Source: CALOBA01 sp942491465 (GTDB lineage Bacteria; Pseudomonadota; Gammaproteobacteria; Chromatiales; Chromatiaceae). Taken from it: a stretch of 64,000 nt of DNA. The notes under the pieces were generated by a model. The model had not been told where the DNA came from. It ran no database searches and worked only from the letters and a program-made list of their open reading frames with translations. Made by a program: the position numbers and the translations under genes. The stretch is taken from the NCBI GenBank assembly GCA_942491465.1, contig CALOBA010000017.1, forward strand, positions 12,677 through 76,676, in the 5' to 3' direction. Positions 17,671 to 28,202 of this stretch are shown here, piece after piece. Position 1 is the stretch's first letter, and every line of letters starts with the position of its first letter.

Positions 17671-18555
17671 TCAGGGGGCATCGCACGCCGATTCGATGCG
17701 ATCGAGGTAGCGCGCGCGAAAGAGCAGTCGCGGGGTCTCGGCGGCATCGGTGAAGGGCGCGCGATCATGCAGGACGTTGTTGCTGATCAGGCCGTCACCT
17801 GGCTGCAATCTGAGCCGAAACATGTAGTCGTCACCCCGGGAAAACAACAGTCTCAGGGCCTCGCGCGCGGCGTCGAGCAAGGCATCCTGGCGCCATTGGA
17901 TGGAGCGCGTGCGGTCGGTGTAGCGCATGTGCAGCGCGCCGTCGCGGATCGAGAACACCGGGCCGATGCTGGCCCCTCGCAGCTCGATGCCGTCCTTGAT
18001 GTTGGCCGGTATGCAGCAGGCATCCGGCGCCATCAGCGCCTCGATCAGGGCCGGGTCCTGGTCGCGCAGTCGGATGTAGGCGATCTCGTGGTCGAGCAGC
18101 CGGTTCTCGCCGCCCGCGGCCGCGGCGCGTACGCAAAACAGCATCCAGGCGCGGACCTGGCGCTCGGGTGGGTTGTAGTAGCCGTCGGTGTGCCAGCCGA
18201 GTGCTCGATTGGTGTAGGGGATGTATTCACCGGCATCGCCGCCGCCGGCCACCTGTAGGTGCGAGACGGCTTGGGGGTCGGCGCAGGGGTTGTCGTCGAG
18301 GCGATGCAGGCCGAGCCGGTGCCCGAGGGCGAGCATTTGCTGCGGCGTGATCTGCGACGGATCGGCACAGCGCACCAGCGCCGCATTGGCCTTGGCCAGC
18401 CGACGGCGGATCAGCGACAGCTCCTCGGCGCTCGGGTGGGCGAGATCGGCGATGGGCACGCGCAGGGCGTCCGCGCTGCGCGGATAGTCGCGGAGCTTGG
18501 CGGTGCGCCAGGCGCTGTAGGCGCGCGGACTGTTTAAAGAGTAGGGGCTCGTCAT
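17671..18555 (-). CDS. TauD/TfdA-family Fe(II)/2-oxoglutarate dioxygenase
   Basis: 294 aa. The iron-binding facial triad is visible as HTD within LGWHTDGYYNP (His and Asp, about residues 120-122) and the distal His within LISNNVLHDRAPF; the 2-oxoglutarate Arg is in PRLLFRARYLD. This family hydroxylates substrates with succinate and CO2 as by-products. Some members, such as TauD, release sulfite from organosulfonates, which would suit a position divergent from dsrA, but substrate residues cannot be judged here. It could equally act on a carboxylic acid. First gene of the minus-strand block. Its start is 441 nt from dsrA. Confidence 0.82.
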   Translation of the reverse strand: MTSPYSLNSPRAYSAWRTAKLRDYPRSADALRVPIADLAHPSAEELSLIRRRLAKANAALVRCADPSQITPQQMLALGHRLGLHRLDDNPCADPQAVSHLQVAGGGDAGEYIPYTNRALGWHTDGYYNPPERQVRAWMLFCVRAAAAGGENRLLDHEIAYIRLRDQDPALIEALMAPDACCIPANIKDGIELRGASIGPVFSIRDGALHMRYTDRTRSIQWRQDALLDAAREALRLLFSRGDDYMFRLRLQPGDGLISNNVLHDRAPFTDAAETPRLLFRARYLDRIESACDAP

Positions 18556-18996
18556 CGGCTTGGGTCACTCCGATAAATTATCAGTATCAGCTTATATTAG
18601 GATTCGTTGACACTCGCGCCATGGCCGCGTAGTATCCGGCCCCAGCTTGGGCCGCAGGGGGCGCGTAGCTCTTTGACCTTAGTGGGAAAATGGCTGTTTC
18701 CAACGGACTACCCCCAAGGAGATATACCCCCGCGGGATACCCCCCGAAGGTGGAATGTTGCGGCGAGGTTTGGATGCGTATAGTGCGCCACCGATGGAGG
18801 GCGCACCCCAGACCCGAGAGATGATCGGGCTGCGGCTTCGGGGCTCTGGCGACAGGCCCGGCAGGTGCGAATCCCGACTGTCACGAAGATTTTGCGTGTG
18901 GCGAGGCGTGTCGACAGTGCCCTGTCGCAGGGCCGAGCCGACACGCGTAACGACACGAAATTCTAATTCCTCTTTCTCGACGGGAGAGACAGCGCA
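18556..18996. promoter_or_regulatory. Divergent regulatory gap between the TauD-like gene and dsrA
   Basis: This 441-nt span has no convincing gene. Visible items: a short AT-rich part at 18570-18605 nearest the TauD-like start; a direct repeat GATAYCCCCC (18722 and 18736) with a CGCGGG between; and a possible -10 TATAGT at about 18780 with TTGCGG about 15-16 nt upstream. dsrA has a purine-rich GGGAGAGA at about 18981-18988. The transcription start cannot be fixed. Confidence 0.4.
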
Positions 18997-20253
18997 ATGG
19001 CAATCGAAAAGCATCACACTCCGATGATCGATCAGCTCGAGGAAGGCCCTTGGCCGAGCTTCATCTCGGGCATCAAGCGGCTGCGTGACGAGCATCCGGA
19101 ACCGCGCATCAACGAGATGACCAACGACCTGCTCGGTCAGCTCGAGCACTCCTACGAGACCCGCAAGGGCTACTGGAAGGGCGGTACCGTCTCGGTCTTC
19201 GGCTACGGTGGCGGCATCATCCCGCGTTTCTCCGAGGTCGGTAAGGCGTTTCCCAAGTCCAGGGAATTCCACACGCTGCGCGTGCAGCCGCCGGCGGGCA
19301 ACCACTACAGCACCGCCATGCTGCGCCAGCTGGCCGATAGCTGGGAGAAGCACGGCTCGGGTCTGGTCACCTTCCACGGCCAGACCGGCAACATCATGTT
19401 CATCGGTGCCGACACCAACGCCACTCAGCACTTCTTTGACGAGGTCAACGAGTACGGTTGGGACCTCGGCGGCGCCGGCCCCTGCGTGCGTACCGCCATG
19501 TCCTGCGTCGGTGCCGCCCGCTGCGAGATGTCCTGCACCAACGAGCTGAAGTCGCACCGCATGCTGGTCAACAACTTTGTTGACGACGTGCACCGCCCGG
19601 CCCTGCCGTACAAGTTCAAGTTCAAGGTCTCCGGCTGCGCCAACGACTGCCAGAACGCCATCGAGCGCGCCGACTTCGCCGTCCTCGGCACCTGGCGCGA
19701 CGACATGAAGGTCGACCAGGACGAGGTGAAGGCCTACGTCGAGAAGAAGGGCCGCCAGTACGTGATCGACAACATCATCACGCGCTGCCCGACCCAGGCC
19801 CTGTCGTTGAATGACGACAACAGCATGACGGTCAACAACCGCGACTGCGTGCGCTGCATGCACTGCCTGAACGTCATGCCGAAGGCGCTGCACCCCGGCG
19901 ATGACAAGGGCGTCACCATCCTCATCGGCGGCAAGCGTACGCTGAAGATCGGCGACCTGATGGGTACCGTGGTGGTGCCGTTCAGGAAGCTGGATACCGA
20001 GGAAGACTACGAGGAGATGGTCGAGCTGGCCGAGACCATCATCGACTTCTGGGCCGAGAACGGTCTGGAGCACGAGCGCTGCGGTGAGATGATCGAGCGT
20101 ATCGGTCTGGCCAACTTCCTCGACGGTATCGGCATCGAGCCCGATCCGAACATGCTCGCCCATCCGCGCCAGTCCTCGTACATCCGCATGGATGGCTGGG
20201 ACGAGGCCGCCGAGCAGTGGTTTGAGAAGCAGGCCGAACAGGCCGCCGGCTAA
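18997..20253 (+). CDS. dsrA: Reverse dissimilatory sulfite reductase, alpha subunit
   Basis: 418 aa subunit of the cytoplasmic siroheme enzyme that in sulfur oxidisers turns DsrC-bound or persulfide sulfur into sulfite. The siroheme/[4Fe-4S] cysteines are in place: Cys170 and Cys176 (SCVGAARCEMSC) and Cys214 and Cys218 (GCANDCQ). A ferredoxin insert follows with Cys264 and Cys284-x2-Cys287-x2-Cys290. First gene of a 13-gene run with dsrB 120 nt after. Length and sequence fit the sulfur-oxidiser rDsr type, and it carries dsrEFH downstream, which sulfate reducers lack. Confidence 0.98.
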   Translation: MAIEKHHTPMIDQLEEGPWPSFISGIKRLRDEHPEPRINEMTNDLLGQLEHSYETRKGYWKGGTVSVFGYGGGIIPRFSEVGKAFPKSREFHTLRVQPPAGNHYSTAMLRQLADSWEKHGSGLVTFHGQTGNIMFIGADTNATQHFFDEVNEYGWDLGGAGPCVRTAMSCVGAARCEMSCTNELKSHRMLVNNFVDDVHRPALPYKFKFKVSGCANDCQNAIERADFAVLGTWRDDMKVDQDEVKAYVEKKGRQYVIDNIITRCPTQALSLNDDNSMTVNNRDCVRCMHCLNVMPKALHPGDDKGVTILIGGKRTLKIGDLMGTVVVPFRKLDTEEDYEEMVELAETIIDFWAENGLEHERCGEMIERIGLANFLDGIGIEPDPNMLAHPRQSSYIRMDGWDEAAEQWFEKQAEQAAG

Positions 20254-20373
20254 ACCGGGTCCTTCCGGCGAACCGGTCCGGGGAGGGAGGTCGATACCGC
20301 CTCCCCGGCCCGCATTCTCCTCTTTCGACCAGACCCCCTTTGAATCAATCGCCAACGAACTGGAGGCAAGTCG

Positions 20374-21450
20374 ATGGCAGCAAAAGACATGCGTGAGCCG
20401 ATCGAGACCGGATGTCCGGACCCGTGGCAGTACATGCACCCGACGATGCGCAAGAACTTCGGCATGTGGAAGTATCACGAGCATCCGCGTCCGGGTGTGC
20501 TGCGCCACGTTGCTTATAGTGGTGACGAGATCTGGACCGTCAAGGCCGGTACCCAGCGCATCCTCGACGTGTTCACGCTGCGCAAGCTGTGCGACATCGG
20601 TGAGGAGTTCGCCGACGGCTACGTCCACTTCACACTGCGCTCGAACATCGAGTACATGGTGACCGAGGAGGCCCGCGTTGCCCCGCTGATCCAGGCGTTG
20701 GAAGACGCCGGCTTCGTGGTCGGCGGCACCCAGAACACGGTGGCCATGATCTCGCACACCCAGGGCTGGCTGCACTGCGACATCCCCGGCACCGACGCCT
20801 CCGGCGTGGTCAAGTCGATGATGGACGAGCTCATCGACGAGTTCCGCAACGCGAACATGCCGAACCGCGTGCATATCACCACCAGCTGCTGTCAGATCAA
20901 CTGCGGCGGCCAGGGCGATATCGCCATCAACATCCAGCACACCAAGCCGCCGAAGATCAACCACGATCTGGTCGCCAACGTCTGCGAGCGCCCGTCGGTT
21001 GTGGCCCGCTGCCCGGTTGCGGCCATCCGCCCGGCCATGGTCAACGGCAAGCCCTCGCTGGAAGTCGACGAGCGCAAGTGCATCTGCTGCGGTGCCTGCT
21101 ACCCGCCGTGCCCGCCCATGCAGATCAACGACGCCGAGCACTCCAAGCTGGCCATCTGGGTCGGCGGCAACCACTCCAACGCCCGCGGCAAGCCGACCTT
21201 CCAGAAGCTGGTCGCTGCCGGCATCCCGAACAACCCGCCGCGCTGGCCCGAGGCGACCGCCATCGTCAAGCGTATCCTGAAGGCCTACAAGGAAGGCGCA
21301 CGGGACTGGGAGCGGGTCAACGAGTGGGTGGAGCGGATCGGCTGGCCGCGCTTCTTTGAAGAGGTCGAGCTGCCGTTCACCAAGTATCACATCGATACCT
21401 GGCGCGGCGCACGGGCGAGCTTCAACTCCTCGTCCTACATCCGCTTCTAA
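20374..21450 (+). CDS. dsrB: Reverse dissimilatory sulfite reductase, beta subunit
   Basis: 358 aa partner of DsrA in the alpha2beta2 enzyme. Cysteines for the siroheme-type cluster are at SCCQINCGG (residues 171-179), Cys204 and Cys213, and the ferredoxin domain has Cys236-x2-Cys239-x2-Cys242-x3-Cys246 (CICCGACYPPCPP). The start ATG follows a GGAGGC-type site at about 20360. dsrAB order and the 120-nt gap match other Chromatiaceae. The 65-nt gap after it leads to dsrE. Confidence 0.98.
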   Translation: MAAKDMREPIETGCPDPWQYMHPTMRKNFGMWKYHEHPRPGVLRHVAYSGDEIWTVKAGTQRILDVFTLRKLCDIGEEFADGYVHFTLRSNIEYMVTEEARVAPLIQALEDAGFVVGGTQNTVAMISHTQGWLHCDIPGTDASGVVKSMMDELIDEFRNANMPNRVHITTSCCQINCGGQGDIAINIQHTKPPKINHDLVANVCERPSVVARCPVAAIRPAMVNGKPSLEVDERKCICCGACYPPCPPMQINDAEHSKLAIWVGGNHSNARGKPTFQKLVAAGIPNNPPRWPEATAIVKRILKAYKEGARDWERVNEWVERIGWPRFFEEVELPFTKYHIDTWRGARASFNSSSYIRF

Positions 21451-21515
21451 GTCGGCAGCGCTTGCCGCAGTCGGCGGGAGCCGGCGGCGGCGGGCCCGCG
21501 CCCCAAGAGGTGATC

Positions 21516-21908
21516 ATGAAATTTGCGATCCAGATCAACGAAGGACCTTACCAGCATCAGGCGTCGGACTCGGCCTACTTCTTTACGAAGGCGGCCTTGG
21601 AGAAGGGCCATGAGGTATTTCGTGTCTTCTTCTATCACGATGGCGTCAACAACTCGACGCGCTTGACCAAGCCACCGCAGGACGACCGCAACGTCGTCGA
21701 GCGCTGGGCCGAGCTGGCCGAGCAGCATGACCTGGATATGGTCGTCTGCGTCGCCGCCGCCCAGCGTCGCGGCATCGCCGACGAGGGTGAGGCAAGCCGA
21801 AACGGTAAGGACGCCACCAACATCCATCCCCGGTTCCGCATCTCGGGCCTGGGCCAGCTGGTCGAGGCGGCGATTCAGGCCGACCGACTGATGGTCTTCG
21901 GGGACTGA
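21516..21908 (+). CDS. dsrE: Sulfur relay protein DsrE
   Basis: 130 aa subunit of DsrE2F2H2, which takes sulfane sulfur from the TusA/rhodanese system and hands it to DsrC. Start at ATG 21516 after AAGAGG; earlier in-frame codons are intergenic. The active Cys78 is present (MVVCVAAAQRRG), the same number as in Allochromatium vinosum DsrE. Cytoplasmic. dsrF starts 14 nt after the stop. Confidence 0.97.
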   Translation: MKFAIQINEGPYQHQASDSAYFFTKAALEKGHEVFRVFFYHDGVNNSTRLTKPPQDDRNVVERWAELAEQHDLDMVVCVAAAQRRGIADEGEASRNGKDATNIHPRFRISGLGQLVEAAIQADRLMVFGD

Positions 21909-21922
21909 TCGGGAGCGACACC

Positions 21923-22333
21923 ATGTCCGAAACCGTCAAAAAATTCCTCTATCTGAACCGCAAGGCCCCCTACGGCACGATCTACGCCTGGGAGTCCTTG
22001 GAAGTGGTCCTGATCGGCGCCGCGTTCGATCAAGACGTCAGCCTCGCCTTCGTCGAGGACGGCGTCTATCAGCTGGTCAAGGGACAGGACACCACCGGCA
22101 TCGGTATGAAGAACTTCTCGCCGACCTATGCCGCCCTGGGCGACTACGAGGTCAAGAAGATCTACATCGAGCAGGAGTCGCTGCAAGAGCGTGGCCTGAC
22201 GCTGGACGACCTCCAGCACCTGGTCTGGGAAGACGAGGATGAGGATTGGGCCGAAAAGGACTCGATCACGGTCCTGAGCCGCGCCGAGATGGCCAAGCTT
22301 ATGGACGATTCCGATGTCGTCTTCAGCTTCTGA
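21923..22333 (+). CDS. dsrF: Sulfur relay protein DsrF
   Basis: 136 aa, structural subunit of the DsrEFH hexamer. It begins MSETVKKFLYLNRKAPYGTIYAWE and has the DsrF-specific acidic stretch DEDEDWAEKDS near residue 100. It has no equivalent of the active cysteines of DsrE and DsrH, as expected. Overlap-free spacing (14 nt before, 12 nt after) supports one transcript with dsrE and dsrH. Confidence 0.97.
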   Translation: MSETVKKFLYLNRKAPYGTIYAWESLEVVLIGAAFDQDVSLAFVEDGVYQLVKGQDTTGIGMKNFSPTYAALGDYEVKKIYIEQESLQERGLTLDDLQHLVWEDEDEDWAEKDSITVLSRAEMAKLMDDSDVVFSF

Positions 22334-22345
22334 CCGGAGATCGAG

Positions 22346-22654
22346 ATGAGCACCCTGCATACTGTCAACAAGTCGCCGTTCGAGCGGACCTCGCTCGCCA
22401 CCTGTCTCGATTATGCCGGCAGCGGCGCGTCGGTGTTGTTGATCGAGGATGGTGTCTACGCGGCCCTCGCGGGCACCAACGTCGAGTCGCGGGTCAAACA
22501 GGCCCTGGGCTCGGTCAAAGTCTATGCGCTCGGCCCGGACCTCGCGGCCCGCGGATTTGATCCCGAGCGTGTCATCGAAGGCGTCAGTGTCGTGGACTAT
22601 GCCGGCTTCGTGGATCTTGCCGCGGAGCACGACAAGGTTCAGGCCTGGTTGTAG
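22346..22654 (+). CDS. dsrH: Sulfur relay protein DsrH
   Basis: 102 aa, smallest subunit of DsrEFH (TusB-like). Cys20 lies in SLATCLDYAGSG, at the position seen in Allochromatium DsrH. Short spacing (12 nt after dsrF, 37 nt before dsrC) keeps it in the operon. Cytoplasmic sulfur carrier complex component. Confidence 0.97.
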   Translation: MSTLHTVNKSPFERTSLATCLDYAGSGASVLLIEDGVYAALAGTNVESRVKQALGSVKVYALGPDLAARGFDPERVIEGVSVVDYAGFVDLAAEHDKVQAWL

Positions 22655-22691
22655 TTTCACCTATCCCCTACTAATACTGAGGAAAAACATC

Positions 22692-23024
22692 ATGCCTATC
22701 GAAGTCGACGGCAAGAGCTTTGAGACCGACGAAGAAGGTTACCTGGCCAACATCAACGACTGGGTGCCCGGCGTCGCCGACGTCATGTCCAAGGAAGACG
22801 ACCTGGACCTCACCGACGAGCATTGGGACATCATCAACTTCCTGCGCGAGTACTATGAGGAGTATCAGATTGCTCCCGCCGTGCGTGTTCTGACCAAGGC
22901 GGTCGGTAAGAAGTTGGGCAAGGATAAGGGCAACAGCAAGTACCTGTACGGCCTGTTCCCCTACGGCCCGGCCAAGCAGGCCTGCCGCTACGCCGGTCTG
23001 CCGAAGCCGACCGGCTGCGTCTGA
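22692..23024 (+). CDS. dsrC: DsrC sulfur carrier protein
   Basis: 110 aa. The C-terminal arm keeps both redox cysteines, Cys98 (ACRYAG) and Cys109 (penultimate, PTGCV), which form the trisulfide with the substrate sulfur for DsrAB and the disulfide handled by DsrK. ATG at 22692 is preceded by GAGGAAAAAC. Compare the cysteine-less paralogue at 15367-15705. Two hairpins follow the stop, so dsrC may be made in excess of dsrMK and later genes. Confidence 0.98.
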   Translation: MPIEVDGKSFETDEEGYLANINDWVPGVADVMSKEDDLDLTDEHWDIINFLREYYEEYQIAPAVRVLTKAVGKKLGKDKGNSKYLYGLFPYGPAKQACRYAGLPKPTGCV

Positions 23025-23042
23025 TCGTCAGCGACGTGCTGG

Positions 23043-23095
23043 CCGTCCGGGCCGCAAGCCCGGCACGGACGGTCTGCCCGCGCGATGAGCGCGGG
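23043..23095 (+). other. Two intercistronic hairpins after dsrC
   Basis: First hairpin 23043-23072: CCGTCC/GGACGG with an inner GGGC/GCCC and a small bulge. Second 23077-23095: CCCGCGC, loop GATGA, GCGCGGG, a perfect 7-bp stem. There is no U tract, so they more likely stabilise or process the dsrAB-C mRNA or cause partial termination before dsrM (start 23194). Confidence 0.65.
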
Positions 23096-23193
23096 TGAAT
23101 GAGCGAGGTGTCGGCGCCGGTCGCCGACGCCGACACCTTCGACCGGGGTAGTGTATTCCCGGCTCAACTGGACTCCACCGAGGTTGCGGAAAC

Positions 23194-23925
23194 ATGTCGT
23201 TTCTGTCGAGTGTTTACGCCTATCTATTCTATTTCGCCGCCTTCGTGCTGATCGCCGGGCTGACCTTTAAGGTCGTCCAGTATGCGCGCACGCCGGCGCC
23301 GCTCAAGATTCCGACGACGCCCGCCCCGACGACGCAGGCCGGGGTCGTCTTTCGTATGACCCGCGAGGTCGTCTTCTTTGAGAGCCTGTTCCGCGGCAAC
23401 AAGTGGATCTGGATCTTCGGCTGGGTATTCCATTTCGGGCTGTTTCTGGTGACGCTGCGCCACCTGCGCTACTTCATCGAGCCGGTCCCGGTGCCGATCG
23501 CCTTTATCCAGCCCTTTGGGATCTACGGCGGCATCGCCATGGTCGTGGGCCTGGCCGGTCTCTGGTTCCGCCGTTTCTTCGTCGATCGGGTCAAGTACAT
23601 CACGTCGTTGTCCGACCACCTGATGCTGGCCCTGCTGATGAGCATCGGCCTGAGCGGTCTGATGATGAAGTTCGTGGCCCACACCGACATCATGCGGGTC
23701 AAGGAATTCTTCCAGGGCCTGTACGTGGGCCAGATCAATCAGCTACCCGCGGACCCGCTGTTGCTGTTGCACATCCTGTTGGTCGCGACGCTGATGATCA
23801 TCTTCCCCTACAGCAAGCTGTTGCACATGCCGGGGCTGTTCTTCAGTCCGACGCGCAACCAGGTCGACAACCCGCGTGAGAAGCGGCACATCGCACCTTG
23901 GGCGCAGCGGATGGAGCGGGAGTGA
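23194..23925 (+). CDS. dsrM: DsrM, membrane cytochrome b of DsrMKJOP
   Basis: 243 aa NarI-like membrane protein that carries b-type hemes and links DsrK to the quinone pool. It begins MSFLSSVYAYLFYFAAFVLIAGLTFK, has several transmembrane helices and conserved His residues such as FHFGLFLVTLRHLRY and LLHILLVATLMIIFPYSKLLHMPG. Length fits DsrM. dsrK begins 122 nt after the stop. Confidence 0.96.
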   Translation: MSFLSSVYAYLFYFAAFVLIAGLTFKVVQYARTPAPLKIPTTPAPTTQAGVVFRMTREVVFFESLFRGNKWIWIFGWVFHFGLFLVTLRHLRYFIEPVPVPIAFIQPFGIYGGIAMVVGLAGLWFRRFFVDRVKYITSLSDHLMLALLMSIGLSGLMMKFVAHTDIMRVKEFFQGLYVGQINQLPADPLLLLHILLVATLMIIFPYSKLLHMPGLFFSPTRNQVDNPREKRHIAPWAQRMERE

Positions 23926-24047
23926 TTCGGGGCGCAGGTCTAGCGCGCATCGAAACCATCCCGCAAGCAGAGCAGCACACGAGCAGTTACAGGCGCTGCT
24001 GCCCACCTCGGAGCCTTCCGAGCGGCAGCCGCATTCGAGGTTGATAC

Positions 24048-25568
<1,521 letters not shown>

Positions 25569-25602
25569 TAGCGACGGGCTCCAGGGCAAGCTACATAGAC
25601 CA

Positions 25603-25627
25603 CCAGGGCCGGATGACCCGGCCCTGG
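25603..25627 (+). other. Intercistronic hairpin between dsrK and dsrL
   Basis: CCAGGGCCGG at 25603-25612, loop ATGAC, CCGGCCCTGG at 25618-25627: a perfect 10-bp GC stem with no following T run. It may act as an mRNA stability or attenuation element between dsrK and dsrL. Confidence 0.7.
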
Positions 25628-25691
25628 GCGATGAAACCGCATCATAGAAACCGACCGGGCCACCCGGCACTACTCGTACGGAGAGTGATCC

Positions 25692-27653
25692 ATGGCAACT
25701 TCCAGCGATGAAATGAAAACGCTTTCGTGGCGCCGTTTTGAAGACGGCGACAACGCCTGGGACGATTTGACGAAACAGATCTTCGTCCAGGACACCTCCC
25801 ACAAGTGCCCGACCTACGTGCACAAGACCCCGCCGTGCCAGGGTAGCTGCCCGTCCGGCGAGGATATCCGCGGCTGGCTGCAGATCGTCCGCGGCATGGA
25901 GCAGCCGCCCCAGGGGATGACTTGGCAGGAGTACGCCTTCCGCCGCTCCACCGAAGCCAACCCCTTCCCGTCGATGATGGGCCGCGTGTGCCCGGCACCC
26001 TGCCAAGACGGTTGCAACCGCAACGAGGTCGACGACTTTGTCGGCATCAACGCGGTGGAGCAGTTCATCGGCGACACCGCCATCGAGCAGGGCTTCAAGT
26101 TCGACCCGGCTCCGGCCGACACCGGTAAGACCATCGCCGTCATCGGCGGCGGCCCGGCCGGTCTGGCAGCTGCCTATCAACTGCGCCGCAAGGGCCATGC
26201 CGCGGTCATCTTCGAGGCCAACGACGGCCTCGGCGGCATGTTCCGCTTCGGTATCCCCGGCTATCGCGTGCCGCGCGACAAGCTCGACGCCGAGATCAAC
26301 CGCATCCTCGACATGGGCAAGATCGAGGTCAAGTTCAACGCGCGCGTCGGGGTGGACATCACCGTCGATCAGCTCGAGAAGGACTACGACGCCGTGCTCT
26401 GGGCCATCGGCTGTCAGAGCGGTCGCGGCCTGCCGGTGCCGGGCTGGAAGGACACCCCGAACTGCGTCTCCGGCGTCGCCTTCCTGAAGGCCTTCAACGA
26501 GGGCCGCATGAAGGTCACCGCCGAGAAGGTGGTCTGCGTCGGCGGTGGCGACACCTCCATCGACGTCGTCTCCGTCGCCCGCCGTCTCGGCCATATCACC
26601 AAGAGTGGCCCCAGCGAGCTGCCCGAGACCGTCATCCGCGACGGCTATGTGGCCCACGACACGGCCATGACCGCCGCCGCCGAGGGCGCCGAGGTCACGC
26701 TGACCTCGCTGTTCACCCGCGACAAGATGACCGCCGCCGAGCATGAGGTGCACGATGCCCTGCACGAGGGTGTCACCGTCCTCGATGGCGTCATGCCGCT
26801 GGAGGTGCTGAAGAACGAAGCGGGCAGGGCGGTGGGCCTCAAGGTCGCCGACTGCAAGATGGAGGACGGTCGCCCGGTCCCGGTCGAGGGCACCGAGCGC
26901 GTGCTCGAGGCCGATCTGGTCGTCTCCGCCATCGGCCAGGGCGGTGATCTCACCGGCCTGGAGGCCCTCGACAACGGTCGTGGCCTGATGAACGCCGACA
27001 AGTTCTACCAGGTGCCGGACAAGGCCGGTCACTTCGTCGCCGGCGACATCATCCGCCCGCACCTGCTGACCACCGCCATCGGTCAGGCGTGGATCGCCGT
27101 GGAGTCCATCGACGAGTACCTCAAGCAGGAGGAGCACAAGCGCCGCCCGAAGGTGGACGTGCACCACTTCAACCTGCTGGAGAAGATGACCGAGGCCGAG
27201 CTGGCCCCCGTTCACTACGACGTGGCCGAGCAGGGCGACCTGCGCGGTACCAACGATGCCAACTACGCGATCCACAACTTCGAGGATCGCTCCGGCAACG
27301 AGGTCATCCCCCACGACGAGCTGTTCCTCGGCCACTTCAAGTACGAGGCGCGCGGCCTGCGCAAGGAAGAGGTGCCAAGCTCGGAAGAGGTCCTGGGCCA
27401 CTTCAAGGAGCGCGTCATCGGCTACACCGACGACGAGGCCATCGCCGAGGCCAAGCGTTGCATGAGCTGCGGCATGTGCTTCGAGTGCGACAACTGCGTC
27501 ATCTTCTGCCCGCAGGACGCCGTATTCCGCGTCAAGAAGGACCAGTCCACCACCGGGCGCTATGTCGACACCGACTACGCCAAGTGCATCGGCTGCCACA
27601 TCTGCGCCGATGTCTGCCCGACCGGCTACATCAAGATGGGCCTGGGCGAGTAA
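25692..27653 (+). CDS. dsrL: DsrL, NAD(P)H:DsrAB oxidoreductase-type flavoprotein
   Basis: 653 aa cytoplasmic flavoprotein related to the GltD small subunit. N-terminal cysteine region (KCPTYVHKTPPCQGSCPSGED; CPAPCQDGCNRNE), then the FAD-binding VIGGGPAGLAAAYQLRR (about residue 149) and NAD(P)-binding VVCVGGGDTSIDVVSVARR (about residue 279). A C-terminal ferredoxin pair follows (CMSCGMCFECDNCVIFCP and CIGCHICADVCPTG). It is proposed to move electrons from sulfur oxidation to NAD(P)+. Preceded by GGAGAGTG. Its length fits the family. Confidence 0.97.
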   Translation: MATSSDEMKTLSWRRFEDGDNAWDDLTKQIFVQDTSHKCPTYVHKTPPCQGSCPSGEDIRGWLQIVRGMEQPPQGMTWQEYAFRRSTEANPFPSMMGRVCPAPCQDGCNRNEVDDFVGINAVEQFIGDTAIEQGFKFDPAPADTGKTIAVIGGGPAGLAAAYQLRRKGHAAVIFEANDGLGGMFRFGIPGYRVPRDKLDAEINRILDMGKIEVKFNARVGVDITVDQLEKDYDAVLWAIGCQSGRGLPVPGWKDTPNCVSGVAFLKAFNEGRMKVTAEKVVCVGGGDTSIDVVSVARRLGHITKSGPSELPETVIRDGYVAHDTAMTAAAEGAEVTLTSLFTRDKMTAAEHEVHDALHEGVTVLDGVMPLEVLKNEAGRAVGLKVADCKMEDGRPVPVEGTERVLEADLVVSAIGQGGDLTGLEALDNGRGLMNADKFYQVPDKAGHFVAGDIIRPHLLTTAIGQAWIAVESIDEYLKQEEHKRRPKVDVHHFNLLEKMTEAELAPVHYDVAEQGDLRGTNDANYAIHNFEDRSGNEVIPHDELFLGHFKYEARGLRKEEVPSSEEVLGHFKERVIGYTDDEAIAEAKRCMSCGMCFECDNCVIFCPQDAVFRVKKDQSTTGRYVDTDYAKCIGCHICADVCPTGYIKMGLGE

Positions 27654-27695
27654 GCGGCCGTTCGCGGCTGAAGTTGAACCAATCTGGAGGCGTCG

Positions 27696-28202
27696 ATGGT
27701 CAGTGCCATTCTGACTCGAATCACGGCCAAGGCAGGCCGTATCGCCTTCGGTCTGGCTGGGGTCCTGTTGGCCCTGGCGGTACAGGCCGAAGACGTGGGC
27801 GGTTACGTGCTGCCGGGCTCCGAGGCGGCCGAGCTTGACGGTTGTGTCGAAGCGACCGAGGTCATGCGTCGGCGGCACTTTGAGCTGATCCAGCACCAGC
27901 GCGATGTCACCGTCTACGGTGGCATTCGCTCCACCAAGCACAGCCTGTCCGGCTGTGTCTCCTGCCACGTCGTGCATAGCGCCGACGGCGAGCCGGTGCC
28001 GATCCACGACGAGGGGCAATTCTGCGAGGCCTGCCACGCCTATGCCGCCGTCGACATGAATTGCTTCGACTGCCACGCCACCGTTCCGGTGGGTGAGGCC
28101 TGGAACCGGGCCGAGCAGGCCGGACACATCTCCGAGCAGCGGGCCGCGCTCGCCCAGGTCGCCGACGACTCGCGTGACTCGCGGGAGGACAGTCCACGAT
28201 GA
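27696..28202 (+). CDS. dsrJ: DsrJ, periplasmic triheme cytochrome c
   Basis: 168 aa. A hydrophobic N-terminal segment (residues about 15-31) ends around VQAEDVGG; it can be a signal peptide or anchor. Three CxxCH heme sites: Cys87-His91 (CVSCH), Cys110-His114 (CEACH) and Cys123-His127 (CFDCH). Cys50 (LDGCVEATEVMRRRH) matches the unusual Cys heme ligand described for DsrJ. It overlaps dsrO by 4 nt. It is the periplasmic end of the DsrMKJOP complex. Confidence 0.96.
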   Translation: MVSAILTRITAKAGRIAFGLAGVLLALAVQAEDVGGYVLPGSEAAELDGCVEATEVMRRRHFELIQHQRDVTVYGGIRSTKHSLSGCVSCHVVHSADGEPVPIHDEGQFCEACHAYAAVDMNCFDCHATVPVGEAWNRAEQAGHISEQRAALAQVADDSRDSREDSPR

